Shown in pieces: positions 22,576-30,819 of a stretch of DNA of 64,000 nt (position 1 is the stretch's first letter; every line of letters begins with the position of its first letter). The DNA comes from Acetobacter oryzoeni. GTDB taxonomy: Bacteria > Pseudomonadota > Alphaproteobacteria > Acetobacterales > Acetobacteraceae. The notes beneath the pieces were generated by a model. That model was not told the DNA's origin. It made no database searches and worked only from the letters and a program-made list of their open reading frames with translations. The stretch covers positions 2,115,001-2,179,000 of the forward strand of contig NZ_CP042808.1 in assembly GCF_004014775.2 (NCBI RefSeq), written 5' to 3'. Both the position numbers and the translations under genes were made by a program.

Positions 22576-23177
22576 CTACAGGCTGGCGTTATAGTTTCGC
22601 ACGGATGCGATTTCGAGGAGATCGTAAAGGTCTTCACTGTCATAAACCGTTTGCAGTTCATGCAGCGTGGCTAACCCGGACGCCACAACGGACGCCACGG
22701 GTCGTGAGACGTTCAGGCAGGAGATTGGTTCTCTACGGGGCTTTCCGTTGGGAGTAACGCCGCCACGAGCGGAGAAAGTTGGCGCGCGGCGGCCAGCAAA
22801 AAACCCACATGGCAATCAAACGCCGCCCCCCTCACCAGCCCCAGTGTGTCTGGCTCCTCAAAATCTGAGGCAATAACAGCGCGCGTCATATTAGGGTTGG
22901 CTGGGTCGGTCCGGATTTTGACGCACGCTATGAGTTTATCGAATGCGCGATCAAGATCGGCCTCATCCATGAAGCCAAAAATCTCCAGCCCTACGCTCGC
23001 CAAACCTGCCATTCCGGAGTCCGCTAGTGTCGCCCCGATACGCGCGCCGCCACGGATAGCTGACTGCACCGCATGCCGAGCCCATTTATCCGCCGTAAAG
23101 GCATCCATGCGTGTAATCACGAAGGACTTTCCTTTATCCGCCCCCTCTGCGGAAACTGTGTAATCGAACGTGCGCAT
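22576..23177 (-). CDS. tail assembly chaperone, long form made by -1 frameshift (G-T type)
   Basis: About 200 residues if ribosomes slip -1 at 22806-22797: 127 codons of the short form, then about 73 codons of the second frame. The second frame has no good start of its own (a TTG at 22815 without ribosome site), and its end, with HELQTVYDSEDLYDLLEIA, is a conserved type of domain, so it is probably made only as a fusion. Such fusions load onto the tape measure protein during tail assembly, as G-T of lambda. Confidence 0.7.
22713..23177 (-). CDS. tail assembly chaperone, short form
   Basis: 154 residues, helical. Located between the tube gene and the tape measure; the start shares a base with the stop of the tube gene (TGATG). 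The domain has the look of phage tail chaperones (KSFVITRMDAFTADKWARHA). It is the major product; the fusion is minor. Confidence 0.75.
   Translation of the reverse strand: MRTFDYTVSAEGADKGKSFVITRMDAFTADKWARHAVQSAIRGGARIGATLADSGMAGLASVGLEIFGFMDEADLDRAFDKLIACVKIRTDPANPNMTRAVIASDFEEPDTLGLVRGAAFDCHVGFLLAAARQLSPLVAALLPTESPVENQSPA
22797..22806 (-). other. programmed -1 frameshift (slippery) site
   Basis: Minus strand GGGTTTTTTG, read GTG GGT TTT TTG in the short-form frame. It holds two overlapping X-XXY-YYZ heptamers (G-GGT-TTT and T-TTT-TTG). Directly downstream, CCGCC and GGCGG segments can form a GC-rich hairpin that would promote slippage. The downstream frame is the -1 frame. Confidence 0.7.
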
Positions 23178-23614
23178 CAGATAGCCGCCGGGAGAACCCG
23201 CTCCCAGATAATTTCGAACGTTCGCGCTTCAAGAACTCGCCCGGCAGATGGGACGCTCACAATAGAGCGCAGCAGACCTCGCACCATGGTGTATTTGCGC
23301 CCGATTGATGGGATCTGAATTTCTGCCCCTAGGCGATACAACCCGCGTTTTGCGTCCTGCGCGGCGACAATAACTTCAAAAATCGCAGCGCTGTCGCTAC
23401 TGGCAGCCAAAGAAATTGATTGCGTTACGGGGTTGGGAACCCAGCCGCCGTTCAGGTAGCCATCAATGCTCATCTGGGTTTCAATCAATTCCCGCGCTTC
23501 CGTTTCAAATGCGCGATCTGCCGCATAGTTCTCCAATGTGATCGGGGCATTATAAAGCCCCGGCACAGTGATGGTGAAAACCGAGTTGGCGGCTGTGATA
23601 TCGTAATCAGACAT
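23177..23614 (-). CDS. tail tube protein, DUF3277-like
   Basis: 145 residues. The opening (YDITAANSVFTITVPGLYN) and the centre around 'ADRAFETEARELIE' match the DUF3277 family of tube proteins that follow a DUF3383 sheath. Single-layer beta barrel expected. Two bases after the sheath gene; overlaps the chaperone gene by one base. Confidence 0.8.
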   Translation of the reverse strand: MSDYDITAANSVFTITVPGLYNAPITLENYAADRAFETEARELIETQMSIDGYLNGGWVPNPVTQSISLAASSDSAAIFEVIVAAQDAKRGLYRLGAEIQIPSIGRKYTMVRGLLRSIVSVPSAGRVLEARTFEIIWERVLPAAI

Positions 23615-23616
23615 TG

Positions 23617-24774
23617 TTATTGGACCTCCACAGACGCCAGAGAGATGGACTGCACGCTCTCACCGTCCATATAGAAAAACATGCCGTCCACCGTGCCTCG
23701 TGTGGCCCGCGTAGCAGCAGATGCGATAGAAGCGCCGGGGATGAGATACCAGCCCTGAGTTTGCAGCGTTGTGCTGATGGTCTTCCCGGCCTTGGCATTT
23801 ACTTGCAGGGCTTCATCGTCAGACAGCGTCACGCCAGCTTGAATGGCCCCGAAGGAAAGCGCCGTATTGATGGTTGCCTGAACGGACGTTGAGATAATTC
23901 CATCCCCCACCGCATCGTATGGGATGAGCCCAACGTTGGAGAACATATTCGCCAGATTGATCTGGAAATCTGCGTTCATCCAGATTTGGTTCAGGTAGCT
24001 ATCAGCCCACGCAAACGAGCCGGATACGGATCCGTCCACAAACCAGTTGAATGATGTGTCGTTGGCCTTGTAGCTGCCATAGAAGCAGTAGCCATTCGCC
24101 AGCAGGTTTTCGGCCTGCGTATTGGAGATATTAGAGGGCGTCACACCAGAGAACCGGCGGAACATTAGCGTTGTGCGCCCATTCGTCCGGTTGGGATTGA
24201 TAGATGCCGCCCAAGAAAGGGCTGCGGCGGCAATCAGCGTGCCGTTGCCATCTGCGTTGCATACGCACGTCAGCCCCGGAGTGCTGTTGGCCTTCACGGT
24301 CGCGCCAAATGTAGCGGTCGCATTGGCGGTCAGGATATTGGGGTCTGCATCCTGAATGACACCCCAGTAACGATTAGGGTTCGCCCCCATCCACGTGGCA
24401 ATGGCAGTTTTAGCCGCAGCATTCGGCTCCTGAGCGAACATGAACCCAGACCAATCACCCTCTGCATCAGCGGCAGCAGAGAGGTATGTTCCATAATCAG
24501 CATTCACTGGAGCGGCTGGAAGCGAGTAAAAATACAGGGTGGACGGCGTATCCAAAGAGCCGGAATACGACCCAAAGTAGATGCTGGCGATACTCGCCTC
24601 GATGCTGTCTGCCCCGCATTTGGTTGCCACAGCCTGCGGCGTAGAAAAAGAGCTTACACCAGCATCCAAAGCGGCATTGGTAGAAAAGACCAGCCCCTTG
24701 AGAATGTTTACCGTACCGGCAGGAGACACCACGCTCGGCGTCACGTTGACGATGCTTTTAATCGATAATGTCAT
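23617..24774 (-). CDS. contractile tail sheath protein, DUF3383-like
   Basis: 385 residues with the DUF3383 layout: SIKSIVNVTPSVV start, a GLVFS loop, the central LMFRRFSGVTPS, YKANDTSFNWFVDGSVSGSFAWADSYLNQIWMN-type block, and a C-terminal GWYLIPG strand. The only contractile element of the phage, so it sets the morphotype. Its gene overlaps the neck gene by four bases and is followed by the tube. Confidence 0.82.
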   Translation of the reverse strand: MTLSIKSIVNVTPSVVSPAGTVNILKGLVFSTNAALDAGVSSFSTPQAVATKCGADSIEASIASIYFGSYSGSLDTPSTLYFYSLPAAPVNADYGTYLSAAADAEGDWSGFMFAQEPNAAAKTAIATWMGANPNRYWGVIQDADPNILTANATATFGATVKANSTPGLTCVCNADGNGTLIAAAALSWAASINPNRTNGRTTLMFRRFSGVTPSNISNTQAENLLANGYCFYGSYKANDTSFNWFVDGSVSGSFAWADSYLNQIWMNADFQINLANMFSNVGLIPYDAVGDGIISTSVQATINTALSFGAIQAGVTLSDDEALQVNAKAGKTISTTLQTQGWYLIPGASIASAATRATRGTVDGMFFYMDGESVQSISLASVEVQ

Positions 24775-25334
24775 GAGTTGCTCTCGCTGTAAGCCGCGTC
24801 CACATTGATCAGGTCAATCGTGGCGGCATCGGCAAATTGCTGCGCGATTGTGTATTGGTAGTTGGCTTGCAAGTGCAGGTCTGCATTCCAGTTATTTTCA
24901 TACTGGCGCTCGCCATTTATGAATCCAGTCTGGCGCGGGTCATCTGCATAAAGCGGTGCCACATCCCCTTGAGGGCGTTCCTGCTGGAAGAACTGGCAGG
25001 CGTAAGGATCACGAAAAAGCGTCACGATGCGCTCAATCATGTCGCCAGCGCCGGGGCCGAACACGCTGACCTGAATAGTAACATGCTCCTGCCTACTTAC
25101 TGTGCGTGTGCCTATGCCGTATTTTGAGCCATTGGTAGCAATCTGCTGCCGCACAACAATGGTCATAAGCACAAACAGGCCCAGAGGCGCGACCACGCGG
25201 TTCTGTTGGCCAAGCCTAACCTCTGTTCCTGCGGGTAAAATAGAAAGCAAAAAGGCCCGCAGTGCCGTTGTTACATCATCTTCGGACAGGTTTGTTGCGA
25301 TGGGGTCTGCCGCACCACTACCAGTCTGCACCAT
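24771..25334 (-). CDS. neck/tail-terminator protein
   Basis: 187 residues; mixed alpha/beta with the pattern of LIC_12616-like/gp12-like neck proteins (VTTALRAFLLSILP, a VTIQVSVFGPGAGDMIERI strand-helix, and TGFINGERQYENNWNADLHLQANYQYT). Placed between the neck adaptor and the sheath, as a tail-terminator. Overlaps the preceding gene by 64 bases, so a shorter start is possible. Confidence 0.65.
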   Translation of the reverse strand: MVQTGSGAADPIATNLSEDDVTTALRAFLLSILPAGTEVRLGQQNRVVAPLGLFVLMTIVVRQQIATNGSKYGIGTRTVSRQEHVTIQVSVFGPGAGDMIERIVTLFRDPYACQFFQQERPQGDVAPLYADDPRQTGFINGERQYENNWNADLHLQANYQYTIAQQFADAATIDLINVDAAYSESNS

Positions 25335-25669
25335 TCACCGCTGCCCCACTGTTCGGGCTGGCCGACAACCAGCCATTCTGAATCATCAAAAACAAGGATA
25401 TCACCGCCAAATTGGTGCGCTCGGTCTAGGCCCTTGATATGCCCATAAACGTAAACTGAGCGCGCATCAGTGGATTGGTTGAGGTTGGCAACCTGCTGTA
25501 AATCCTCGCTGTTGGCGGCCTGCACCTGAATGGTGATCAAGACCTCAGTGTATTCAGGAGTCACACGCCCGCTAGGAAGTGTCTCACTGCCGCTACTTGC
25601 CCTTAATATGGCCTGTATGCACGGGTTAACCGCCGATATAATGCCTGTTACCGGCCCGAAAAGGTTCAT
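25271..25669 (-). CDS. head-tail joining protein
   Basis: 132 residues from the ATG at 25669, with GAGGTGA upstream; the stop of the preceding gene overlaps. Beta-rich, with VYVYGHIKGLDRAHQFGGDILVF and the WLVVGQPEQWGSGEW segment, the pattern of small phage neck proteins. Follows the HK97 gp10-like gene. Confidence 0.6.
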   Translation of the reverse strand: MNLFGPVTGIISAVNPCIQAILRASSGSETLPSGRVTPEYTEVLITIQVQAANSEDLQQVANLNQSTDARSVYVYGHIKGLDRAHQFGGDILVFDDSEWLVVGQPEQWGSGEWCRLVVVRQTPSQQTCPKMM

Positions 25670-26247
25670 CACTTCACCTCGCCATCAACCGCCCGGAGCA
25701 TCGTGCGGGTATGTTCCAACGGGTTGTTGTAACCCTTCTTGCGTATCGTGCTGGGCGCGTTCGGTGGGTCTGACCAATCAATGATGGACTTCTGAATATC
25801 CGACACCATCAGCATAGCCACGCGGCCAAGGGATGTGGCGGAATCCATACCCGTGCGCTTCATGCTTATTACCAGCGCATCAGCCCACTCCTGTTTGTTT
25901 TTGGCTATGGCAGTCCGAAAGAATGGACGTGGTGGGATAACGATTTTATGCGCCGCCGTTTCCTTGGTTTTGCCATGGAAGTCTTTACCTACAAAGCGCG
26001 TGGCTATCCGTTCTGCCCCACGCTTTCCGACCACAGCATCTGTGATGTATTTCGTGCCGCCCGGATGATCAATCGAGGCCCCGAACTCCTGAATAGAAGC
26101 AATCTCAGCAACAGGCGTACCGTCTGGATACGTGGAACCTTCCAAAAACCCTACCCGCGCCATGCGGGCTGTTTCTGAATTGCGCTCAAGTTGCTGCAAA
26201 TACGCACGCAACTTTCCGCCTCCACGCACCTTTGCCTTTACGGCCAT
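25669..26247 (-). CDS. HK97 gp10-like/minor tail-completion protein
   Basis: 192 residues from ATG 26247. Conserved elements: [20 protein letters not shown], then '[12 protein letters not shown]', [10 protein letters not shown] and a final [12 protein letters not shown] helix with [19 protein letters not shown]. This is the family of neck proteins that control head-tail joining. The longer frame start would lie inside the previous gene without a ribosome site. Confidence 0.7.
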   Translation of the reverse strand: MAVKAKVRGGGKLRAYLQQLERNSETARMARVGFLEGSTYPDGTPVAEIASIQEFGASIDHPGGTKYITDAVVGKRGAERIATRFVGKDFHGKTKETAAHKIVIPPRPFFRTAIAKNKQEWADALVISMKRTGMDSATSLGRVAMLMVSDIQKSIIDWSDPPNAPSTIRKKGYNNPLEHTRTMLRAVDGEVK

Positions 26248-26654
26248 GACCACGCAGGCTGTGGCCGCCCCGGAACATATCGTGCTGTGCGCAAGAAAGC
26301 GGTGGCTGCCCAATAGGCCGCGCCCCACTTGGTTTGCACCCACCATGCCTGAGAATTAGTGACAGGCCCCATATCAGCCGAAAGCGATACACTCCCTTTT
26401 GACGCCGATGCGATGCGCCCCACCACATTAGAGCCTCCTTGCTGCGCGCTTAAATTAAGCTGCGCCAGATGGGCTGTGATCATCCCCAGCAAAATGCCAC
26501 GCCTGCCCACGTCCTGCACGGGTGAAGCGTCTGTATTGTTGAGATACAAACCGGCCTCTTCCCACAAAGCGCCGCCAAGTCCTGCATTCACATAAGTGGC
26601 CAGCGTGGGATAACGCGCCGACCATTTTGTATAATCAAACTGCGCTATCGCCAC
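26238..26654 (-). CDS. DUF4054-like head completion protein
   Basis: 138 residues from GTG 26654 (AAGGTG upstream). The opening ([18 protein letters not shown]), then [17 protein letters not shown] and the [10 protein letters not shown] helix, follow DUF4054, head-tail connector proteins in phages with DUF2184 capsids. Confidence 0.75.
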   Translation of the reverse strand: MAIAQFDYTKWSARYPTLATYVNAGLGGALWEEAGLYLNNTDASPVQDVGRRGILLGMITAHLAQLNLSAQQGGSNVVGRIASASKGSVSLSADMGPVTNSQAWWVQTKWGAAYWAATAFLRTARYVPGRPQPAWSWP

Positions 26655-26663
26655 GCCTGCACC

Positions 26664-27002
26664 TTACTTGGCTGGGGTAATGCCCGGAGCGGGCTTCTGA
26701 GGGTTAAGCGGCTCTGTGCCCGCCTTGACCGCTTCCTGCTCTTTAGCCTGTCCTTCTGCCTTGGCCACCGTTGGCTGCGCGAAGATCAGTTTGTTTTCCA
26801 AAGGCGGGAACCCGGCCTTCTCTTTCACCCAAGCATCCCAGAAATCAGATGGAATAGTGGTGAGGCCATACCCGCCAATCACGCGTGCAGCATTGGCACC
26901 GTTCAGTTTGTATTCTACGCCCGGCCTGTTTTTCAGCCGCAGGATAACGCCGTTGGCCAGCTTGCAGCCGATAACGATGGCGCTGGATGTTGTGCCGCTC
27001 AT
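26664..27002 (-). CDS. small head-region protein
   Basis: 112 residues. The N-terminal 70 residues form a compact domain (GCKLANGVILRL, 'YGLTTIPSDFWDAW', LIFAQPTVAKAE) common after the major capsid gene in related phages; the tail is Lys/Pro/Ala rich. Structural role presumed. Confidence 0.65.
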   Translation of the reverse strand: MSGTTSSAIVIGCKLANGVILRLKNRPGVEYKLNGANAARVIGGYGLTTIPSDFWDAWVKEKAGFPPLENKLIFAQPTVAKAEGQAKEQEAVKAGTEPLNPQKPAPGITPAK

Positions 27003-27005
27003 ATC

Positions 27006-28046
27006 TTAAATCCCCGTCATGGTTGCAACGCCCGCAGGCATGTAGATGATCGCGCCCCATGTGCCCTGAGACATCTTCTGTTTCCATGCAGAGGATTCCG
27101 TAACAATGGCATGCGTGCGCAGCTTTTCGGTAAATGCCGCTTCGGCAGTTTTCTGCGTATCGACCTGGTCAACCACGGCAATCATGGTCTGTACGGTCTG
27201 GCCAATTTCATCGCCAAATTCGACAGCCTCAACAAAGCGGAGCTTCTTGTAGGTGTCCGTCAGCAGTGAAAGCGCAGACATGCCGAACTGGTTTTTACGG
27301 GTCAGCAGGCCCATGCTGGTAGGAGACAGGCCGATGGTAATGGCGCTGTCAGTCGTCACCATGCCAGCGGTCTGCTTACGCAGCTGGTTGATGAGGTCAA
27401 TCACATCATCCTGCCGTTCTTCCGGCGTGGCGTTTTTCCATGATGTGCCGCCTGCCGCCTTGGTTTCTGGCACGATAGCCGCGTTCAGGCGCGGGTCGTT
27501 CAGGTAACCGTAGAGGCGCAGACCATCGATACCGAAGAAGTAGGTCTTGTTCTGAAACTTGTTCAGCTTGAGCGCTGCGGCTTCTCGCAGGCCAGCGGCC
27601 CACTGAATGCGTGCCTGTCCAGCAAGATCCAGTTCCTGCTCACCCCAAGTCGCAAAGACCTGATAATGATAGGACTGCCGATCAGGGAAGTTCGGGTTCA
27701 GGTTCACCTGACCGTTGTTGTTCCAGTCACCATAGCTGGAAACTTCACCCGTGGTTTCGACCATGGGGAACACGGCTGTTTTGGTAACCCAATCCCCTTT
27801 CTTGACCTCACCCGCAATCTCACCGCCACGCATGGGGGAGAATGCAACCTTGATCAGATTGGGGTCAATCCACGCAGACATGAACGCAGGGATACCCGCG
27901 TTGGCCGTGGTAGAAAGTGCGGGCTGGGCATCCATCGCCATGGCGTCCGTGGCCAGTAGCGCGTTGCCTTTGATCATACCCTTTGCTTCGGGCATCACAA
28001 AGCCTAGGCGGTTAAGTTCCGCCAGTTGTGCCTGAAAATTATCCAT
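27006..28046 (-). CDS. major capsid protein, DUF2184-like
   Basis: 346 residues from ATG 28046, which shares a base with the upstream stop (TAATG). Features of DUF2184 capsid proteins: PAFMSAWIDPNLIKVAFSP, FPMVETTGEVSSYGD, 'QVFATWGEQELDLAGQ', the YGYLNDPRLNA region and VEAVEFG. HK97-type fold expected; several hundred copies form the shell. The order protease/scaffold, cement, capsid is standard. Confidence 0.85.
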   Translation of the reverse strand: MDNFQAQLAELNRLGFVMPEAKGMIKGNALLATDAMAMDAQPALSTTANAGIPAFMSAWIDPNLIKVAFSPMRGGEIAGEVKKGDWVTKTAVFPMVETTGEVSSYGDWNNNGQVNLNPNFPDRQSYHYQVFATWGEQELDLAGQARIQWAAGLREAAALKLNKFQNKTYFFGIDGLRLYGYLNDPRLNAAIVPETKAAGGTSWKNATPEERQDDVIDLINQLRKQTAGMVTTDSAITIGLSPTSMGLLTRKNQFGMSALSLLTDTYKKLRFVEAVEFGDEIGQTVQTMIAVVDQVDTQKTAEAAFTEKLRTHAIVTESSAWKQKMSQGTWGAIIYMPAGVATMTGI

Positions 28047-28546
28047 TATGAATGATCCCACGTGGAGATTTTAACAAGCTCGCCAGCGGCACATGCGTTG
28101 GCGGCGTAGAATTTGGTTTCAACAGAGCCTGCAACCTTGGCCCCTGCAGCACCGGTAGAAACGCTGCCATCCGTGGTAGATGCAAAGATCTTCTGGCCGC
28201 GCGTAGCTGCGGTGGAGGCGTCAGCAAAGAAATCACCAGCCTGATACAGGCTGACCATAAATCCTTCTGGAACAACCATCCCGGCTTCATCGTAAAAATT
28301 GTCGATCTGGGCAGTAAGGTCACGATGCACAAAGCCATCGGGGGCAGCCGTTGATCCTGACGGTGGCGCGTTCAGAACGGTCTGGCCGTCTGCCTGAATC
28401 CACCCAAACTTGCCAACAGTTACACCGCCAGCGCCTGCGACCAATGCGCCCTCACCCGCCAGCGTATTCGCCGTTGGGTTCATGGATGCGAAATCCCCCG
28501 CAACGCCAAGTGCGGGTTCAACATTTACCTGCTGCTGAAATGCCAT
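28046..28546 (-). CDS. structural cement protein (DUF2190/Gp24-like)
   Basis: 166 residues. Short beta-rich domain with the motif VGKFGWIQADGQTVLNAP and a GQKIFASTTDGSV loop that is seen in capsid-decorating proteins. AAGGGAT lies before the ATG at 28546. Placed between the protease-like gene and the capsid. Confidence 0.75.
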   Translation of the reverse strand: MAFQQQVNVEPALGVAGDFASMNPTANTLAGEGALVAGAGGVTVGKFGWIQADGQTVLNAPPSGSTAAPDGFVHRDLTAQIDNFYDEAGMVVPEGFMVSLYQAGDFFADASTAATRGQKIFASTTDGSVSTGAAGAKVAGSVETKFYAANACAAGELVKISTWDHS

Positions 28547-28550
28547 GTGA

Positions 28551-29996
28551 TTATCCCTTCACCTGAATGCGGTTGAGGCCGAAGCTCTCGCGGAAATCAG
28601 CGGTACCTTTGCTGTCTTGCGCGATCTTCTTTGCCGGAGCGTCAGTTACCTGAGTGCGTAATTGCGCGGCCTGCTTGAACAGTGGCTCAAGCCCGGCATC
28701 AGGAATGCCTGTGCAATCCAAGCCCATTTCTTTCAGGGCAAAGCGATACACAGCCGCAGCACTATCTAGCGCCACTTCACCAGCAAAAGGCTTCACGGCA
28801 TCACGCGCAGCATGAAGTGCATTCATGCGGGCAATCGTGTTGCGCTCTACGGTTGCAGCAACATTGGCGAGAGCCGCATCCATCGCCTGTTTGGTAATAC
28901 CTTTATCCATTCCGCGTTCTTTATCCTCACGCGCAGCGCCAGCAGCTTCCGCACGACGGGCGGCTTCTTTCTCGGCATCTGCACGCGCTGCTCCTGCGGC
29001 CTCACGTTCGCCCGGAGTGTCATCCTGCCCCTGCGCGGTCATGGCGGCGATGCACTTGGCAATCTGATCATCAGTAAGGCCAGCGGCCTTCATACGTTCG
29101 GCCATGGCCTGCGGATCATCATCTGTGCCGCCTGCATTCAGGCCACCCTCGGTTTCCACGTTCTGCACAAGGGCCAGAACCTGATCCATGATGTCGTCAG
29201 GCACGCGGGTCGCAAGAAGATTGCGCAGTGCATCTGCAACATCGCTGTCCTTTGCGCCTTTGCCGGGTTCAGGGGCGCCCTGCGGCAAAGGTGTGGCTGA
29301 TGTTGCATCATCGATAGCCTTTTTGCAGACCTCGATGTCTGTATCAGCGGCCAGAAGTGGCTTGATAGCCTCCAGCAGCTTAGCGCGACGCTTTTCCAGC
29401 GCCGTTCCATTTGTCTGTGACAATGTGTTCTCCGTGGAAGAAAGCGCCGCATCTCCAATAATTGCGTGAGGAACACGCGGCGTTGCGACAAGTGCGAGAT
29501 GGTTGAATACGATATCAACCATCGTCAGGCTGTAGGGCTGGCCATTCAGCACGCCACCTTGCGGAATTGCCTTGTAAGCATACCCCGCTGATACAGCCTT
29601 CAATTCTCCGCTTTCGATTGCGTCGATAGCGTCCTGCGTCCAGACCGTGAACGAGCCAACGAGGTCAGGATCTTCAAACCGCGCATCCGTCACGCTGCCG
29701 ACTGTAATCTCCGCGGGGTGATCCCCGGCAGAAACAGGTTGGTGCATGAATAGAACCGGCTTGCCGCGCATGGTATCAGCGGCCTGCGCCAGTGCCGTCG
29801 GGTCGCGGTAGAGCTGGTAGATCGTTTCCGGCTCAAGCCCCAACTCACGCCAGCCCGGTATTTCGCGCCCATAGTACGGGCATACGCACGCGCTGGAGAG
29901 AACGCATTGCGTAATCCGCAAGTGTCCCTCTGGCGATTTCTCGCGCACGCTCTGCACCGCATCCAATGCAATTTGCACGCGGTCTGTATTAACCAT
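28551..29996 (-). CDS. DUF2213 prohead protease / scaffold fusion
   Basis: 481 residues from ATG 29996, which overlaps the end of the preceding gene; an upstream start adds 18 residues without support. Residues about 1-170 form the DUF2213 domain (QCVLSSACVCPYYG, GKPVLFMHQPVSAGDHP, the GELKAVSAGYAY segment with conserved Ser and His), thought to be a capsid-maturation protease. The second half is a long Ala/Glu/Arg helix with repeated AAGAARADAEKEAARRAEAAG-like stretches, typical of scaffolding. The two roles appear fused. Confidence 0.75.
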   Translation of the reverse strand: MVNTDRVQIALDAVQSVREKSPEGHLRITQCVLSSACVCPYYGREIPGWRELGLEPETIYQLYRDPTALAQAADTMRGKPVLFMHQPVSAGDHPAEITVGSVTDARFEDPDLVGSFTVWTQDAIDAIESGELKAVSAGYAYKAIPQGGVLNGQPYSLTMVDIVFNHLALVATPRVPHAIIGDAALSSTENTLSQTNGTALEKRRAKLLEAIKPLLAADTDIEVCKKAIDDATSATPLPQGAPEPGKGAKDSDVADALRNLLATRVPDDIMDQVLALVQNVETEGGLNAGGTDDDPQAMAERMKAAGLTDDQIAKCIAAMTAQGQDDTPGEREAAGAARADAEKEAARRAEAAGAAREDKERGMDKGITKQAMDAALANVAATVERNTIARMNALHAARDAVKPFAGEVALDSAAAVYRFALKEMGLDCTGIPDAGLEPLFKQAAQLRTQVTDAPAKKIAQDSKGTADFRESFGLNRIQVKG

Positions 29997-30819
29997 CGTT
30001 AAACCCCGGTAAAATAGGCCGCCATGTGCACCCGCAGTTGATATCTTCACCGGGCATCGTCCAATGCCCGTCGAGATAAAGCCCCTTCTCTAGATTGAAC
30101 CGCTTGCCATTAGCGGCCACATGCTCGGGGCGCGGGTGCCTACTCGCGCCAGAGTGCAGCCAGATACCTTCCGAGATGCCCAGGTCCTGCTGCCGTCTAC
30201 GCGTTATGCTGGCCGAAACTTTGTTGTTCTGGTCTCTGGCAATCAGAGCCGCCCGGCTATCTGCAACATCAAACCGGCGCTTGATCTCATCGGTGAGCGT
30301 GCCAAGATCACGCCCGGCCAAAGCGGACTTTTCCACCAACCCCTGAACCTCACCCAGACATTCAGTCGGGATGGATTTTATCAGGCCAATGTTTTCAGTG
30401 AGCGCCTGGCTTACCGCTTCCTTTACGGCAGGCGTTGCCTGAAACTGCACCGTGAACCCAAGATCACGCAGACTGTTCCGAACGCTTCTGGTCGCGTGGC
30501 CGGAAGCCTGCTGCACAAACTGAGAAGCTAGATCTTCAGCGTGCCTGTCAAAGTGCCCCTGCCATTGCTCCAGAATATTCGAGAAAGTGCGCTTAAGGCG
30601 TTCTAGGGGCGTTTCATCCTGCGCCTGACGAGCGTCAAACTGCTCATACGCAGCCAAGACGCGTTTGAGAACGTCCTGCCGCATACAGGCAATATGATGC
30701 ACCAGAACGGCATGATACTTCGCCCAGATACCCTGATTGGAAAAGACAGGCCGCACATTTGGCGCACGCTTTTTACGCCCATCCGGCTCTACGGATTGAG
30801 CGATAAAACGTGTCTTCAT
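29989..30819 (-). CDS. Mu gpF-like minor head (morphogenesis) protein
   Basis: 276 residues. The C-terminal 110 residues have the MuF pattern: RAALIARDQNNKVSASI, 'GIWLHSGASRHPRPEHVAANG' split over a loop, and PGEDINCGCTWRPI at the end. MuF proteins sit at the portal inside the head. Overlaps the portal gene by four bases. Confidence 0.82.
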   Translation of the reverse strand: MKTRFIAQSVEPDGRKKRAPNVRPVFSNQGIWAKYHAVLVHHIACMRQDVLKRVLAAYEQFDARQAQDETPLERLKRTFSNILEQWQGHFDRHAEDLASQFVQQASGHATRSVRNSLRDLGFTVQFQATPAVKEAVSQALTENIGLIKSIPTECLGEVQGLVEKSALAGRDLGTLTDEIKRRFDVADSRAALIARDQNNKVSASITRRRQQDLGISEGIWLHSGASRHPRPEHVAANGKRFNLEKGLYLDGHWTMPGEDINCGCTWRPILPGFNDG

